From assembly GCF_001650195.1 (NCBI RefSeq), contig NZ_LXYR01000003.1:62001-126000 (forward strand): 64,000 nucleotides of DNA. Reading direction: 5' to 3'. Of the stretch, positions 48,745 through 58,574 are shown in pieces. Under the pieces are notes generated by a model. It made no database searches. It was not told where the DNA came from and saw only the letters and a list, made by a program, of their open reading frames with translations. Source of the stretch: Phormidesmis priestleyi BC1401. GTDB lineage: Bacteria; Cyanobacteriota; Cyanobacteriia; Leptolyngbyales; Leptolyngbyaceae. The position numbers and the translations under genes are program-made. The first letter of the stretch is position 1; the number at the start of each line of letters is the position of its first letter.

Positions 48745-50022
48745 CTAAACTGGGTTATACTCCCGTGCGGTTGGATCAAACTCGCGGTTAGAAGACCGTC
48801 CGGGATCATAGCCTTCGTTGCGAACTCGGCGACGCAAATCTCCCACATCAGGAGAGGCTTTCACCGCATCGTCTGGGCTAATTCTCCCCAGCAGAATCAG
48901 TTCGCAAAGCGCCTGGTTCATCACCTGCATTCCTTCACTGGTGTCAGTCTCCATTAACTGAAAGGCATCGGTTTCTTGACCTTTGAGCAAATAGTCTTGC
49001 ATCGCGGCGGTGTTGAGCAAAACCTCGTGAACGGCGGTGCGTCTGCCGTCGGTGGTTGGCAACAACTGCTGCGAGACGATCGAAACCAGAGACTCTAGAA
49101 TTTGAGTCCGCATTGCCTGCTGTTCATCAGGGTTATATATGTTAAGCAATCGATTGACGGTGCCGATCGCGCTTTTGGTGTGCAGAGTCCCCAAAACCAA
49201 GTGACCCGTCTGAGCCGCTTTTAGAGCCGTATCGACCGTGACGCGATCGCGCATTTCTCCGATCAAAATCACATCGGGGTCTTCGCGCAGCACTGCCCGC
49301 AGCGCTTCATGAAATTCGTGGGTGTGCAATCCCACTTCTCGCTGGCTGATCAGACACTTAGCAGACGCGTGGACATATTCAATCGGGTCTTCGATCGTCA
49401 CAATATGACGACTATCTGAATGATTCAATTCGCGAATCATCGCAGCGATCGACGTTGACTTCCCTGATCCCGTCGGACCGGTCACCAAAATCAAGCCCTG
49501 CGGATACGTCACCAAATGCTTGAGAACAGGAGGCAGCCCCAACCCATCGATCGAGGGAACATCAAGAGGAATCAGACGCAGCACGATCGCGCCGCCCGTC
49601 AGCGTCTCAAAGCAGTTGACCCGACAGCGCAGAAATCCTGGATAGTAAATAGCGGTATCTAGCTCTTTTTTCTCGATAAACAGTTTTTTCTGCTGCTCAG
49701 TGAGCATTTCAGTCAAATAGTTCTCAAACAGATCGGGTGATACAGCAATGTGATCCGACAACCGGACGATTTGACCTCGAATTCTCAAACGGGGCGGCTC
49801 ACCCACTCGGATGTGAATGTCTGACGCTTGACGCGCATGGGCATCTTTGACCATTTGCTCGATCGTCAGCATCGTTCCGCTGAGTTTTGCACGGGGGGCG
49901 GCGAGTTGAGCAGGGGGGGGCGGCGGTGGAGTGGAAGGATCAGCCTGGGAGCGGAAGGAAGGAGTGCCCTGCATGTTTAATTCCTGTTTAGCTTTCTCGT
50001 CTGATGGGTTGGAGTTAGTCAT
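48745..50022 (-). CDS. PilT-family type IV pilus ATPase (PilT2/PilU-like)
   Basis: 425 residues. Walker A GPTGSGKST, HIVTIEDPIEYVH (Asp box), GEMRDRVTVDTALKAAQTGHLVLGTLHT (Walker B and His box). The PilT retraction motif AIRNLIREGK is not conserved: the matching place reads AMQDYLLKGQ, and the C-terminus is a disordered, Arg/Asp-rich tail. The N-terminus has a proline-rich stretch with PPPPPP. It is more likely an accessory PilU or PilT2-type motor than the main retraction ATPase. Confidence 0.9.
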   Translation of the reverse strand: MTNSNPSDEKAKQELNMQGTPSFRSQADPSTPPPPPPAQLAAPRAKLSGTMLTIEQMVKDAHARQASDIHIRVGEPPRLRIRGQIVRLSDHIAVSPDLFENYLTEMLTEQQKKLFIEKKELDTAIYYPGFLRCRVNCFETLTGGAIVLRLIPLDVPSIDGLGLPPVLKHLVTYPQGLILVTGPTGSGKSTSIAAMIRELNHSDSRHIVTIEDPIEYVHASAKCLISQREVGLHTHEFHEALRAVLREDPDVILIGEMRDRVTVDTALKAAQTGHLVLGTLHTKSAIGTVNRLLNIYNPDEQQAMRTQILESLVSIVSQQLLPTTDGRRTAVHEVLLNTAAMQDYLLKGQETDAFQLMETDTSEGMQVMNQALCELILLGRISPDDAVKASPDVGDLRRRVRNEGYDPGRSSNREFDPTAREYNPV

Positions 50023-50230
50023 AATTAATCAGGCTGAGTCCAGTTTGATAAGCTCCCTGCTCAAACTAGGTTGAGCACATCAAAATCGTTTCTTGTTTTG
50101 ATGAATGTATCTAGAATTCTATCGATCATGAATAGTATGGCTCAGGTTTTTTACGATTTTTGTCAAACTTTTAAAAGCTTAAGCTGAGTCATAGAAAACG
50201 CATCCATCCTTTACGGAATTATGGGCTGTT

Positions 50231-51373
50231 ATGAGCGTCAGATCTCAATCGACCCGCTGGCTAGAAACTCATTGGGTGAATCCTGCTTATATCGGCTGGA
50301 TATTGGGCGCACTTGCCTTGTTCTTCTTCATTGCGGCGACCAACACGCTATCAGGCTGGCTCTATGTGATGAGCGGCGTGATTTTTGCTCTGTTGGCGAT
50401 CGCTGCTACTTTATCAGCCCGCAGCCTCAAAGGAATTGAAGTCGCTCGCCGCCCTATCTACCCAGTCAGCGCTGGCGACGATATCACGGTGGAATTGCTG
50501 ATTCAAAACACGATGCCCCAATCTAAAAACCTGCTGCAAGTCTCTGACTTCATTCCTCATCGGTTGGGCGAACCTGTCGTCAAAGTGATGGAGAGCTTGA
50601 GTTCTAATGCGACTCAATATTGGGTTTATCAGCATCCGACTCAGCGACGGGGCGTTTATCGCTGGCAAACAGTGCGGATTAGATCGGCGGCTCCTCTAGG
50701 CTTATTTTGGCGACGACAGGGTTATGAGATTGGGGCAACGGCGATCGTCTATCCGACGGTTCTCCCTCTAACTCGTTGCCCGTTGATTGACGAAATGGGA
50801 CGAGAATCAAGCTTGCAGTTCAACAGCGATCGACGTGCTAAAACCGCGACTGAAGGATTGACTCGATCGCTGCGTCCCTATCGGTGGGGCGATCCCACTC
50901 GTCTGATTCACTGGCGTACGAGTGCCCGCTATGGAGAACTGCGAGTTCGAGAATTAGAATTATTTACCGGAGGTCAAGAACTCGTGGTCTGTCTGGATAG
51001 TGCCGCTGTTTGGGAGTCAGAATTGTTTGAGGCAGCCGTGATCGCTGCTGCATCTCTCTATTTTTACGCCGCGCACCAGTCGCTCAATATCCGACTCTGG
51101 ACAGCCAGCACCGGGCTTCTGCAAGGAGAACAGAGCGTGTTAGAAACCCTGGCGGCGACCTATGCTGGAGAAGACGATCGCGCCATCGCCCTGCCGAACC
51201 TGCCTTTAATCTGGCTGACTCAAAACTCTGACAGTCTCAAAACTTTACCTTCAGGAAGTCGCTATGTGTTGTGGTCTCCACAATTCACTGAGAAACGATC
51301 GTCCGCGTCTCTAGGATTGGTGATCGGTCAAGAACGATCGCTGCAATCACAGCTTCAAGATTTTCTGACTTAA
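50231..51373 (+). CDS. DUF58 domain protein
   Basis: 380 residues. Two N-terminal transmembrane helices (about 18-55), then RRPIYPVSAGDDITVELLIQNTMPQSKNLLQVSD and the DUF58 signature LRPYRWGDPTRLIHWRTSARYGELRVRELE. DUF58 proteins often sit beside MoxR ATPases; none is adjacent. DUF309 follows after 5 bp, probably cotranscribed. Confidence 0.9.
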   Translation: MSVRSQSTRWLETHWVNPAYIGWILGALALFFFIAATNTLSGWLYVMSGVIFALLAIAATLSARSLKGIEVARRPIYPVSAGDDITVELLIQNTMPQSKNLLQVSDFIPHRLGEPVVKVMESLSSNATQYWVYQHPTQRRGVYRWQTVRIRSAAPLGLFWRRQGYEIGATAIVYPTVLPLTRCPLIDEMGRESSLQFNSDRRAKTATEGLTRSLRPYRWGDPTRLIHWRTSARYGELRVRELELFTGGQELVVCLDSAAVWESELFEAAVIAAASLYFYAAHQSLNIRLWTASTGLLQGEQSVLETLAATYAGEDDRAIALPNLPLIWLTQNSDSLKTLPSGSRYVLWSPQFTEKRSSASLGLVIGQERSLQSQLQDFLT

Positions 51374-51378
51374 AATCT

Positions 51379-51810
51379 ATGACAGACGAGCAACCAAAAG
51401 AATTTTTGCAGGCGATCGAGCAGTTTAATCAAGGCGATTTCTATACGTGTCACGACACTCTAGAAGCCATCTGGAGCGAAGCCCCTACCTTTGAAAAGAA
51501 CTTCTATCAGGGAATCCTGCAAGTTGCGGTTGCGCTCTATCACTTGGGCAATCACAACTGGCGCGGAGCCGTCATTCTCTTAGGAGAAGGGCTAAACCGA
51601 CTGCACCGCTATCAGCCAGACTATAGAGATATCGACCTCGATCGCTTCGTTCTTGAAGGCACCGACTTGCTGACTTCGTTGCAGAAAATAGGAGCCGATC
51701 GAGTCAGGGAGGTTGTGTTAGTCCAGTCCCCTCAAAAAGAACCTAACCGCGACGGCAAGGTTATTCTACAGATTCCAATCATCCGGGAAGTGAGCACATC
51801 AGTGGAATAA
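51379..51810 (+). CDS. DUF309 domain protein
   Basis: 143 residues. Core EFLQAIEQFNQGDFYTCHDTLEAIWSEAPTFEKNFYQGILQVAVALYHLGNHNWRGAVILLGEG, an all-helical family with conserved His and Glu. Function unknown. Starts 5 bp after the DUF58 stop. Confidence 0.88.
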   Translation: MTDEQPKEFLQAIEQFNQGDFYTCHDTLEAIWSEAPTFEKNFYQGILQVAVALYHLGNHNWRGAVILLGEGLNRLHRYQPDYRDIDLDRFVLEGTDLLTSLQKIGADRVREVVLVQSPQKEPNRDGKVILQIPIIREVSTSVE

Positions 51811-52040
51811 TCAGATTAAGTGATCCACGTCAAGACTATTATTTGTAATCTTAGGGAAGACTGGATCATCGCGAAACTTCTCTAAGCAGGAGTCGTCAAA
51901 TTGAGAAGCCGCGCTAGTCTCTGGCTCTCGACGATCAGCAAGCCAAAGTAAGCGTTATTAAACTATCTAAAATGATATATTCGAGGTCATCTAGAGTTAC
52001 TTTGCAGAATTGCTCTCTCAAATCTCTTGCCATCGTCACA

Positions 52041-52565
52041 ATGACATTTTTAAAATGCGTTTCCCTCGATCGTTTAGGGCTGGCATTGCTTCTCCCAGTA
52101 AGCCTAACGTTAAGCTTGACTGCGCCAAATCTCTCTGCTGATGCAGTGCCAACTCGCACGGCTCAAGCCACTTCTGCGGCACCTGCTCAACCGTTGACCC
52201 TGAGAGCCAACAGCACCGAAGCCAACGCTAAAACGGGGGTTGTGGTTGCACGAGGAAATGTCCAAATCAGCTACCCGTCTCGTCAGATTCAAGCAACATC
52301 GGCTCAGGCTATCTATTTCAGCAAAGAGCGGCGCATCGTTTTGACGGGTGATGTCTATGTTTTGCAGCAGGGCAATAGTTTGCGAGGCGAAAATATCACT
52401 TACCTCGTCGATGAAGGGCGATTTGTGGCTTTGCCTCAAGCCAGCAAGCAGGTTGAAGCGATTTATTTGATTACCGATACGCCTGCGCCTGTTTCGGGTG
52501 CTGCTAGCCCGACTCCATTTGGCACCAGCCCACAGTTTCAGTCAAATCCACCGGGTAAGCGATGA
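52041..52565 (+). CDS. lptA: LptA/OstA-like lipopolysaccharide transport protein
   Basis: 174 residues from ATG 52041, which gives a signal peptide ending near NLSADA; a start at 51972 would place it further inside. The OstA-like beta-jellyroll core is TLRANSTEANAKTGVVVARGNVQISYPSRQIQATSAQAIYFSKERRIVLTGDVYVLQQGNSLRGENITY. It is followed by lptB and lptF/G in the same direction, a standard lipopolysaccharide export set. Confidence 0.88.
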   Translation: MTFLKCVSLDRLGLALLLPVSLTLSLTAPNLSADAVPTRTAQATSAAPAQPLTLRANSTEANAKTGVVVARGNVQISYPSRQIQATSAQAIYFSKERRIVLTGDVYVLQQGNSLRGENITYLVDEGRFVALPQASKQVEAIYLITDTPAPVSGAASPTPFGTSPQFQSNPPGKR

Positions 52566-52611
52566 CTTTCTGACTCGATTCCCTCTGTTGGTTAGTCTGA
52601 GGAGTAGGCTG

Positions 52612-53340
52612 TTGAGGATTGTATTAGACAACATTCATAAGTCTTATGGCGCTCGATCGGTGGTGAATCGGGTCAGTCTTTCTGTGGGTCAGGGCGAAGT
52701 GGTTGGGCTGTTGGGTCCAAATGGGGCAGGAAAAACGACGACGTTCTATATTGCAACTGGGTTAGAAAAGCCTGACAGCGGCAAAGTTTGGCTAGACGAT
52801 CAGGAAGTCACTGCCCTCCCTATCAACAAACGAGCGGCGCTAGGAATCGGCTATCTGGCACAAGAACCCAGCATTTTCCGATATCTCACCGTTCAAGACA
52901 ATATTCTGCTGGTCTTAGAGCAAACCAAAGTTCCGCGCTGGCAGTGGAACGAGCGGTTAAGTGGGTTGCTCAAAGAATTTCGGTTAGAGAAAGTCGCCTC
53001 TACGCTGGGAGTGCAGGTGTCTGGAGGAGAACGTCGGCGCACAGAATTAGCGCGAGCGCTGGCTTCTGGAGTCGAAGGACCAAAGTTTCTGCTGTTAGAT
53101 GAGCCATTTGCCGGAGTTGACCCGATCGCCGTTGCTGAAATTCAAGAGATTGTGGCTCAACTGCGCGAGCGTGGAATCGGCATTCTGATCACCGATCACA
53201 ATGTGCGTGAGACACTCGCGATCACCGATCGTGCTTACATCATGCGCGACGGTCAAATTCTTGCTTCTGGCAATGCTGAAGAACTTTACGCAAATCCTTT
53301 AGTGCGGCAATATTATCTGGGAGATAATTTTCAGCGTTGA
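52612..53340 (+). CDS. lptB: Lipopolysaccharide export ABC ATPase
   Basis: 242 residues from the TTG of MRIVLDNIHKSYGARSVVNRV, preceded by GAGGAG; a longer frame from 52498 is not conserved. Walker A GPNGAGKTT, signature VSGGERRRTE, Walker B FLLLDEPFAGVDP. It drives LPS extraction with the LptF/G permease. Confidence 0.95.
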   Translation: MRIVLDNIHKSYGARSVVNRVSLSVGQGEVVGLLGPNGAGKTTTFYIATGLEKPDSGKVWLDDQEVTALPINKRAALGIGYLAQEPSIFRYLTVQDNILLVLEQTKVPRWQWNERLSGLLKEFRLEKVASTLGVQVSGGERRRTELARALASGVEGPKFLLLDEPFAGVDPIAVAEIQEIVAQLRERGIGILITDHNVRETLAITDRAYIMRDGQILASGNAEELYANPLVRQYYLGDNFQR

Positions 53341-53374
53341 TCGGTAGTTTCTAAGCCTTTGGCTCTTTTCTCTC

Positions 53375-54559
53375 ATGTCCTCTGGGTTTTCTCAACCATC
53401 TCAGCCACCCTTTCGACCCATTAGCCGACTTGCGTTTTTGTCGGTGATGGATCGCTACATCATCACGCAACTGATTCCGCCGCTGCTATTTGGGGTGGCT
53501 GCTTTTTCATCGGTGGTGTCATCAGTCGGAACGCTGTTTGACTTGATTCGCAAAGTCACTCAGTCGGGGTTGCCGTTCTCGATCGCCTTTCAGGTTTTTT
53601 TCCTACAACTGCCTTATTTTGTGAGTCTGGCGCTGCCGATGTCGATGCTCTTGTCGGCATTGATGGTCTACAGCCGTCTTTCGACCGACAGCGAACTGAT
53701 TGCGCTTCGCAGTGCCGGGATTAGCGTCTATCGGCTGATTTTGCCCGCGATCGTGCTCAGTTTGATTGTGACGGGCATAACCTTTGGGCTGAATGAAACG
53801 ATCGTGCCTGCTGCCACTTATCAAGCTGCTCGCACGCTCGACTCGGCGCTTAAAGAAGGCAAGCCGACCTTTCGAGAAAAAAATATTCTGGTGACGCAAT
53901 TCAGCAATGGCAAACAGACAAATGGGTCAAGCGATCAGACCCTAGAGCGAATTTTTTATGCCCGTCAATTTGATGGGCGGCAGATGAAAGGCTTGACCGT
54001 TCTTGATTTTTCCCAAGGCGGACTCAATCAAATCATCGCGTCAGAGTCAGCCGTTTGGAACCCCAAAGATACTACTTGGGATTTCTTTAATGGCACAATT
54101 TATATCGTCGCTCCCGATGGGTCTTATCGCAACATCGTCAAGTTTGCCAAGCAAAAGCTTGAGTTACCTCGCACACCGCTAGATTTAGCAAACCGTAAGC
54201 AAGACTCTGCCGAGATGAATATCGCAGAACTGCGAGAGTCGCTCAATATTGTCACTCAAAGCGGCAATGAAAAAGAAGCGCGCAACGTGCGGCTGCGAAT
54301 TCAGCAAAAACTTGCCTTTCCGTTTGTGTGTTTAGTGTTTGGCTTGACGGGGGCAACGTTGGGCACTCGTCCTCAGCGAGGAGGGAGAGGCACCAGCTTT
54401 GCCATTAGCGTCGTGATTATCTTCAGCTATTATTTGCTGTCATTTGTCTGTGACTCTTTGGGGCTGCTAGAAATATTGGCTCCCTATGTCGCGGCTTGGC
54501 TCCCGACCGTGTTGGGACTGATCACAGGCGGCTTTTTGCTGGTTCGGGCGGCGCGTTAA
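53375..54559 (+). CDS. LptF/LptG family permease
   Basis: 394 residues with six hydrophobic helices (three at each end) and a periplasmic middle. YjgP/YjgQ landmarks: MDRYIITQLIPPLLFG, YFVSLALPMSMLLSALMVYSRLSTDSELIALRSAG, and PFVCLVFGLTGATLGTRP. Only one such gene is here, as usual in cyanobacteria. Confidence 0.93.
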   Translation: MSSGFSQPSQPPFRPISRLAFLSVMDRYIITQLIPPLLFGVAAFSSVVSSVGTLFDLIRKVTQSGLPFSIAFQVFFLQLPYFVSLALPMSMLLSALMVYSRLSTDSELIALRSAGISVYRLILPAIVLSLIVTGITFGLNETIVPAATYQAARTLDSALKEGKPTFREKNILVTQFSNGKQTNGSSDQTLERIFYARQFDGRQMKGLTVLDFSQGGLNQIIASESAVWNPKDTTWDFFNGTIYIVAPDGSYRNIVKFAKQKLELPRTPLDLANRKQDSAEMNIAELRESLNIVTQSGNEKEARNVRLRIQQKLAFPFVCLVFGLTGATLGTRPQRGGRGTSFAISVVIIFSYYLLSFVCDSLGLLEILAPYVAAWLPTVLGLITGGFLLVRAAR

Positions 54560-54670
54560 GGAACTGGCTCTGCCCGATCGCTGATGCTTCTCAGTCGTTC
54601 GATCGACTACAATTCAACTCATCAGGGCTGTTTTGCTAAATCCGCCTCGTCCCCCTGCCCTATCTGAACT

Positions 54671-55642
54671 ATGCGTCGTCAATCGCCTCCCGTCGCTGCT
54701 CGATATTTGTTGGCTAGGCTGCGTCCTCTAACCCGACCTGTTTTTTGGGGACCTTCGATCGCGCTAATGTTGGTGGTTTTGTTCACCTGGCAATATTGGA
54801 TGCGCCCTGAATGGGTGAGCTATTTTGAGGGCGACTCTAGTCTTGATGCAAACAATGGGCTGTCGTCAGAAGATCGCGCGATCGGGGCAGACATTGACAC
54901 GCTACCGCTATTGTTTAACGACTTCAAATTCTCCTCTAGCCCGACTTCTAAACAGTCTGATCTCGCCAAATCTGCTTCAGCCACTCCTTCTGACTTAGGA
55001 AATCTGCCCAAAATTCCTATACCGGGTTCTTTGACGAGCGCTCAATCTCAGCCTTTTGATTTGAGTGGGGCAGGCAGTTTGGGCAATGCTTTTTCTGGAA
55101 CAATGCAGCAATTTGGGCTACCTGCTGGTGGCTTGACGGGTGACTCGACTCTGAGCCGACAGTCCGCAGTGACTTCGACTCAAACAGATCTGGGTCAGAC
55201 TGCCCCAAAAACTGGCTCCTCACCTGAAGCGCTAGTGACCTCTACAAACAATCGTTCGCCTCAAGCGCCCTATGGCTTTACGTCAAATGCGCCTGCCCCG
55301 ATCGAGGGCGCTACCAGTTTGGGCGGGTTTGGCGTGAATGCCGCTTCGACCACAAATCCCTACGCTAATTCCTACACAAGCCTTGTTGAAGGCACGCAGC
55401 CTCTCTCTGCGACTACGGCTCCTAGCGTGGTGGCACCATCGATCGCGCCTATTTCACCCCCGTTAGGGCAGTCGTATCTGTCGCCTCAACCTCTCAATTC
55501 ACCTAGTTTAAACGCGGCTCCTTCTTCTCTAATGCCGCAACAGTCGCAAATTCCAATCAATGATGCCCCGTTCACGGCTCCGCGTCCGATTCCGGGTCGG
55601 GTGCTAGGAGGTGGAGAGATTAACACATTCTCGAATCCATGA
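54671..55642 (+). CDS. Low-complexity Ser/Pro-rich membrane-anchored protein
   Basis: 323 residues. One transmembrane helix at about 23-44 (PVFWGPSIALMLVVLFTWQYWM) near the N-terminus, then a long Ser/Pro/Thr/Ala/Gly-rich region, probably disordered and periplasmic. I do not recognise a domain. It lies between the lpt genes and another exported gene, both in the same direction. Confidence 0.75.
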   Translation: MRRQSPPVAARYLLARLRPLTRPVFWGPSIALMLVVLFTWQYWMRPEWVSYFEGDSSLDANNGLSSEDRAIGADIDTLPLLFNDFKFSSSPTSKQSDLAKSASATPSDLGNLPKIPIPGSLTSAQSQPFDLSGAGSLGNAFSGTMQQFGLPAGGLTGDSTLSRQSAVTSTQTDLGQTAPKTGSSPEALVTSTNNRSPQAPYGFTSNAPAPIEGATSLGGFGVNAASTTNPYANSYTSLVEGTQPLSATTAPSVVAPSIAPISPPLGQSYLSPQPLNSPSLNAAPSSLMPQQSQIPINDAPFTAPRPIPGRVLGGGEINTFSNP

Positions 55643-55798
55643 GAACGGGTTGGAACACTTCTTTTGGAGGACTCACAAAATTGGTGGGAATGAGTCGAGA
55701 ACTACCTTGTGATGGAGTTAAAGATGTCTTTGGGTAGGCAGACTCAGAACAGTAGGCTGCTAAATTATTCATCACAAGAACAGAATGTGCGATCGACC

Positions 55799-56443
55799 AT
55801 GAACCGACGATTGGTAATCTGTCTGATAGGGTGTTTGGGTTTGACGATCGCAGGGTGGGCAGTGTCTCTAGTAGCCGCAACTCCAGAAGAAGCGCTCCGT
55901 CGTCCGTTTTCATGCCCAAGTCAATCTGACACTGAGGCAAAAAGCTTTCAAGTGTTAACGACCCGCAAATGGTCAAAGGGCATCGTCGCACTCTATCGAG
56001 GAAACTGTGCTGCTTTAAACAAACCGGGAGTTGATCAGCCCCTGCTGAGCTATCGCGTGATGAAGCAAAACGGCATGGAATGGCAACTCAGCGGCAGTGG
56101 CAGTTATCCGATGACTATAGAGAAGTCTAAGCCGGGTTCTTTAATTGATTATGGGGTCGGTCACACACGCGGTAAGGGTAACGATCGTCAAACAATCCTC
56201 TATGGTCAGGTGCTCTCGCCTCAAGTTTCAGCGATAGAAGTAACGTTTAATAACGGCAAGAGTCTGCGGGATGAAAGCCCTGATGGGCTGTTTGCTCTGG
56301 TGGCTTCGGGTGCGACGGGCATCTGTGATATTCGGGCATTTGGCTATGACAATCAGATTTTGCAGCGAGATGAATTGATATCGCCTCGAAAATCTGACGC
56401 TCAAGATGGAAACACCTGTCAGCCCATTTCAGGTCAGCTATAG
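55799..56443 (+). CDS. Exported protein, function unknown
   Basis: 214 residues from ATG 55799 (MNRRLVICLIGCLGLTIAGW), giving a signal peptide or N-terminal helix. Four cysteines (CPSQS, GNCA, GICDIRAF, NTC) could form disulfides. The rest is beta-rich. No recognised domain. It ends just before the GTAGGGAC palindrome at 56451. Confidence 0.65.
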   Translation: MNRRLVICLIGCLGLTIAGWAVSLVAATPEEALRRPFSCPSQSDTEAKSFQVLTTRKWSKGIVALYRGNCAALNKPGVDQPLLSYRVMKQNGMEWQLSGSGSYPMTIEKSKPGSLIDYGVGHTRGKGNDRQTILYGQVLSPQVSAIEVTFNNGKSLRDESPDGLFALVASGATGICDIRAFGYDNQILQRDELISPRKSDAQDGNTCQPISGQL

Positions 56444-56450
56444 AACTACT

Positions 56451-56478
56451 GTAGGGACGTTTCATCGAATGTCCCTAC
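56451..56478. repeat. GTAGGGAC-type palindromic repeat, copy 2
   Basis: GTAGGGAC (56451-56458) pairs perfectly with GTCCCTAC (56471-56478), downstream of the exported protein gene. Related to the palindrome at 10008. Confidence 0.65.
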
Positions 56479-56588
56479 TAGCGAAACCCTGGGAGCAATC
56501 CGTGGATTTCAACTTCGCTCAACCCACTCAACGAGAGTCGAGGGCTAAACGAAGTCGAAGCACAATCCGTTAGAACTCTAACCGCAAT

Positions 56589-56610
56589 TTCCTAAGGCTT
56601 CTCTTAGGAA
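56589..56610. terminator. Short hairpin
   Basis: TTCCTAAG (56589-56596) pairs with CTTAGGAA (56603-56610). It may end transcription of the exported gene 146 bp upstream, or of pgk from the other side. Confidence 0.4.
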
Positions 56611-56635
56611 CGTGGATTTATTAAGGTGCAACTTC

Positions 56636-56722
56636 TCACCCTCACCCTAGCCCTCTCCCCCAGGAGAGGGAACAAGACTCTAACTCCCGTCTCCTGGGGG
56701 AGAAGGGTTGGGGAGGGCTTGC
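56636..56722. repeat. Palindromic dispersed repeat (CCCTCACCCTAGCCC type)
   Basis: Starts CACCCTCACCCTAGCCCTC and ends GAGAAGGGTTGGGGAGGGC, with inner CTCTCCCCCAGGAGAGGG and CTCCTGGGGGAG palindromes. Related core to the repeats at 34024, 37847 and 48592. Confidence 0.7.
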
Positions 56723-56794
56723 CCCACTTCGTGAGGAGGGCAGAAGACGCTCACAAGTCTTACAGGTTATTTAATCCACGATCCCTAGTTGGAT

Positions 56795-57997
56795 TTACAC
56801 TTCATCTAGTGCTGCGATTCCGGGAAGTTCTTTACCTTCTAACAGCTCTAGACTTGCGCCACCTCCGGTCGAAATGTGGCTCATCTGACTTGCAAGACCG
56901 ACTTTCTCAACGGCTGCTACCGAGTCACCGCCACCGATGATCGTCGTCGTGCCTTTGGGAGTTAGCTCTGCTAGGGTGTGCGCGATCGCTTCGGTTCCTG
57001 CCGCAAACTTATCAAATTCAAACACCCCCATCGGACCATTCCAAATCACGCTCTTGCACTGATTGAGCGCATCTTGGAAGACTTTGATTGAGTCGGGTCC
57101 GATGTCTAAGCCCATCCAGCCATCGGGGATATTCTCGATGCTGACGGTTTGAGCGTTGGCATCGGGGGAGAAGCTGTCAGCGACAACGACATCGGTGGGC
57201 AGCAGCAACGAAACGCCTCGCTCTTTTGCTTTCGCTTCTAGGGTTTTTGCTAGTTCTAGTTTGTCTTCTTCGACGAGCGATTTGCCTACGTTGAGACCAC
57301 GAGCTTTATAAAAGGTGAAGATCATGCCGCCGCCCAAGAGCAGATAATCGACTTTATCTAACAGAGTATCGATTACGCCAATTTTGCTGGAAACTTTTGA
57401 GCCACCGACGATCGCCGCTAAGGGACGCTGAGGATTCTCGATCGCGTTTTGCAAATACTGCAATTCTTTTTCAACGAGCAATCCTGCGACTGAAGGCTTC
57501 AGGTAGTGAGTTACCCCTTCGGTTGAAGCGTGGGCGCGGTGAGCGGTACCAAACGCATCGTTGACGTAAAGATCGGCGATCGAGGCTAACTTTTTCGCAA
57601 ATTCTGAGTCGTTCTTTTCTTCTTCTGGGTGAAATCGGACGTTTTCTAGCAGGATCACGTCTCCGTTAGTCATCGCGCTGACTTTGGCAGCGACTTCATC
57701 GCCAATGCAATCATCGCACTTGACGACAGACTGACCCAACACTTCAGACAGGCGTTTTGCCACTGGAGTTAGACGCAGCTTTTCGTCAACTCCTTTAGGG
57801 CGACCAAAGTGACTGCACAAAATCACTTTTGCCCCTTTCGAGGTCAAATTTTGAATCGTTGGCAGCGCGGCTCTAATTCGCGTATCGTCAGTGATGTTGC
57901 CCTGATCATCGACAGGCACATTAAAATCAGCCCGAACTAAAACGCGCTTTCCTTTCAAATCAGAGGATGATAAATCGTTTACAGTCTTCTTGGACAC
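56795..57997 (-). CDS. pgk: Phosphoglycerate kinase
   Basis: 400 residues. [22 protein letters not shown] at the N-terminus, HFGRPKG, and [11 protein letters not shown] near the C-terminus, with GPMGVFEFD in the hinge. It interconverts 3-phosphoglycerate plus ATP and 1,3-bisphosphoglycerate, in both Calvin cycle and glycolysis. Full length, all motifs present. Confidence 0.97.
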   Translation of the reverse strand: MSKKTVNDLSSSDLKGKRVLVRADFNVPVDDQGNITDDTRIRAALPTIQNLTSKGAKVILCSHFGRPKGVDEKLRLTPVAKRLSEVLGQSVVKCDDCIGDEVAAKVSAMTNGDVILLENVRFHPEEEKNDSEFAKKLASIADLYVNDAFGTAHRAHASTEGVTHYLKPSVAGLLVEKELQYLQNAIENPQRPLAAIVGGSKVSSKIGVIDTLLDKVDYLLLGGGMIFTFYKARGLNVGKSLVEEDKLELAKTLEAKAKERGVSLLLPTDVVVADSFSPDANAQTVSIENIPDGWMGLDIGPDSIKVFQDALNQCKSVIWNGPMGVFEFDKFAAGTEAIAHTLAELTPKGTTTIIGGGDSVAAVEKVGLASQMSHISTGGGASLELLEGKELPGIAALDEV

Positions 57998-58166
57998 AGA
58001 ACCAGGCTCCTAATAAGTCTTTCTACTCATTCTTATTTTCCATGAAAGTGTCCTGATGTCGATCGCGAATTCAATCTAATGCGTTAAGTTCAAAATCATG
58101 GGGCAAATCGGGAACGGATAAAGGCTTCATCCTCATTCATAATCTTTTTTACAGCATGGAGATCTT

Positions 58167-58574
58167 ATGTTTAAAACTGTTCTATTTCCAGTCGATCGAA
58201 GTCAAGAGTCGCGGCAGGCGGCTGAAACCGTTGCCACTCTGGTTAAAACTCATCAGAGCCGTTTGATTATTCTGTCGGTCGTCGAGCCTCGTGAAGCTGA
58301 TGCCCCTGCTGCAGATGCGATGGCATCACCAGAGGCAGTCGCTGAGTTGCTGCAAAATGCCAAAAAGATGTTTTCTCAACAGGGTATTGAGGCTGAGATT
58401 TTAGAGCGCGAAGGCAAACCTGCATTTACGATCTGCGATGTGGCTGATGATATTGCTGCGGATTTGATTATCATGGGCTGTCGAGGATTGGGACTCACCC
58501 ACGAGGGCACGGACGAAAGCGTCACGAATCGGGTGATTAGCTTATCGCCCTGTCCGGTGCTGGTGGTTCCATAG
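58167..58574 (+). CDS. Universal stress protein (UspA family)
   Basis: 135 residues. MFKTVLFPVDRSQESRQAAETV and the ATP-binding GCRGLG...VTNRVISLSPCPVLVV (G-2x-G-9x-G type) are present. A cytoplasmic ATP-binding stress protein. The end of the gene sits in a short tandem duplication: GTGGTTCCATAGATTTC occurs twice in 58562-58600. Confidence 0.92.
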   Translation: MFKTVLFPVDRSQESRQAAETVATLVKTHQSRLIILSVVEPREADAPAADAMASPEAVAELLQNAKKMFSQQGIEAEILEREGKPAFTICDVADDIAADLIIMGCRGLGLTHEGTDESVTNRVISLSPCPVLVVP

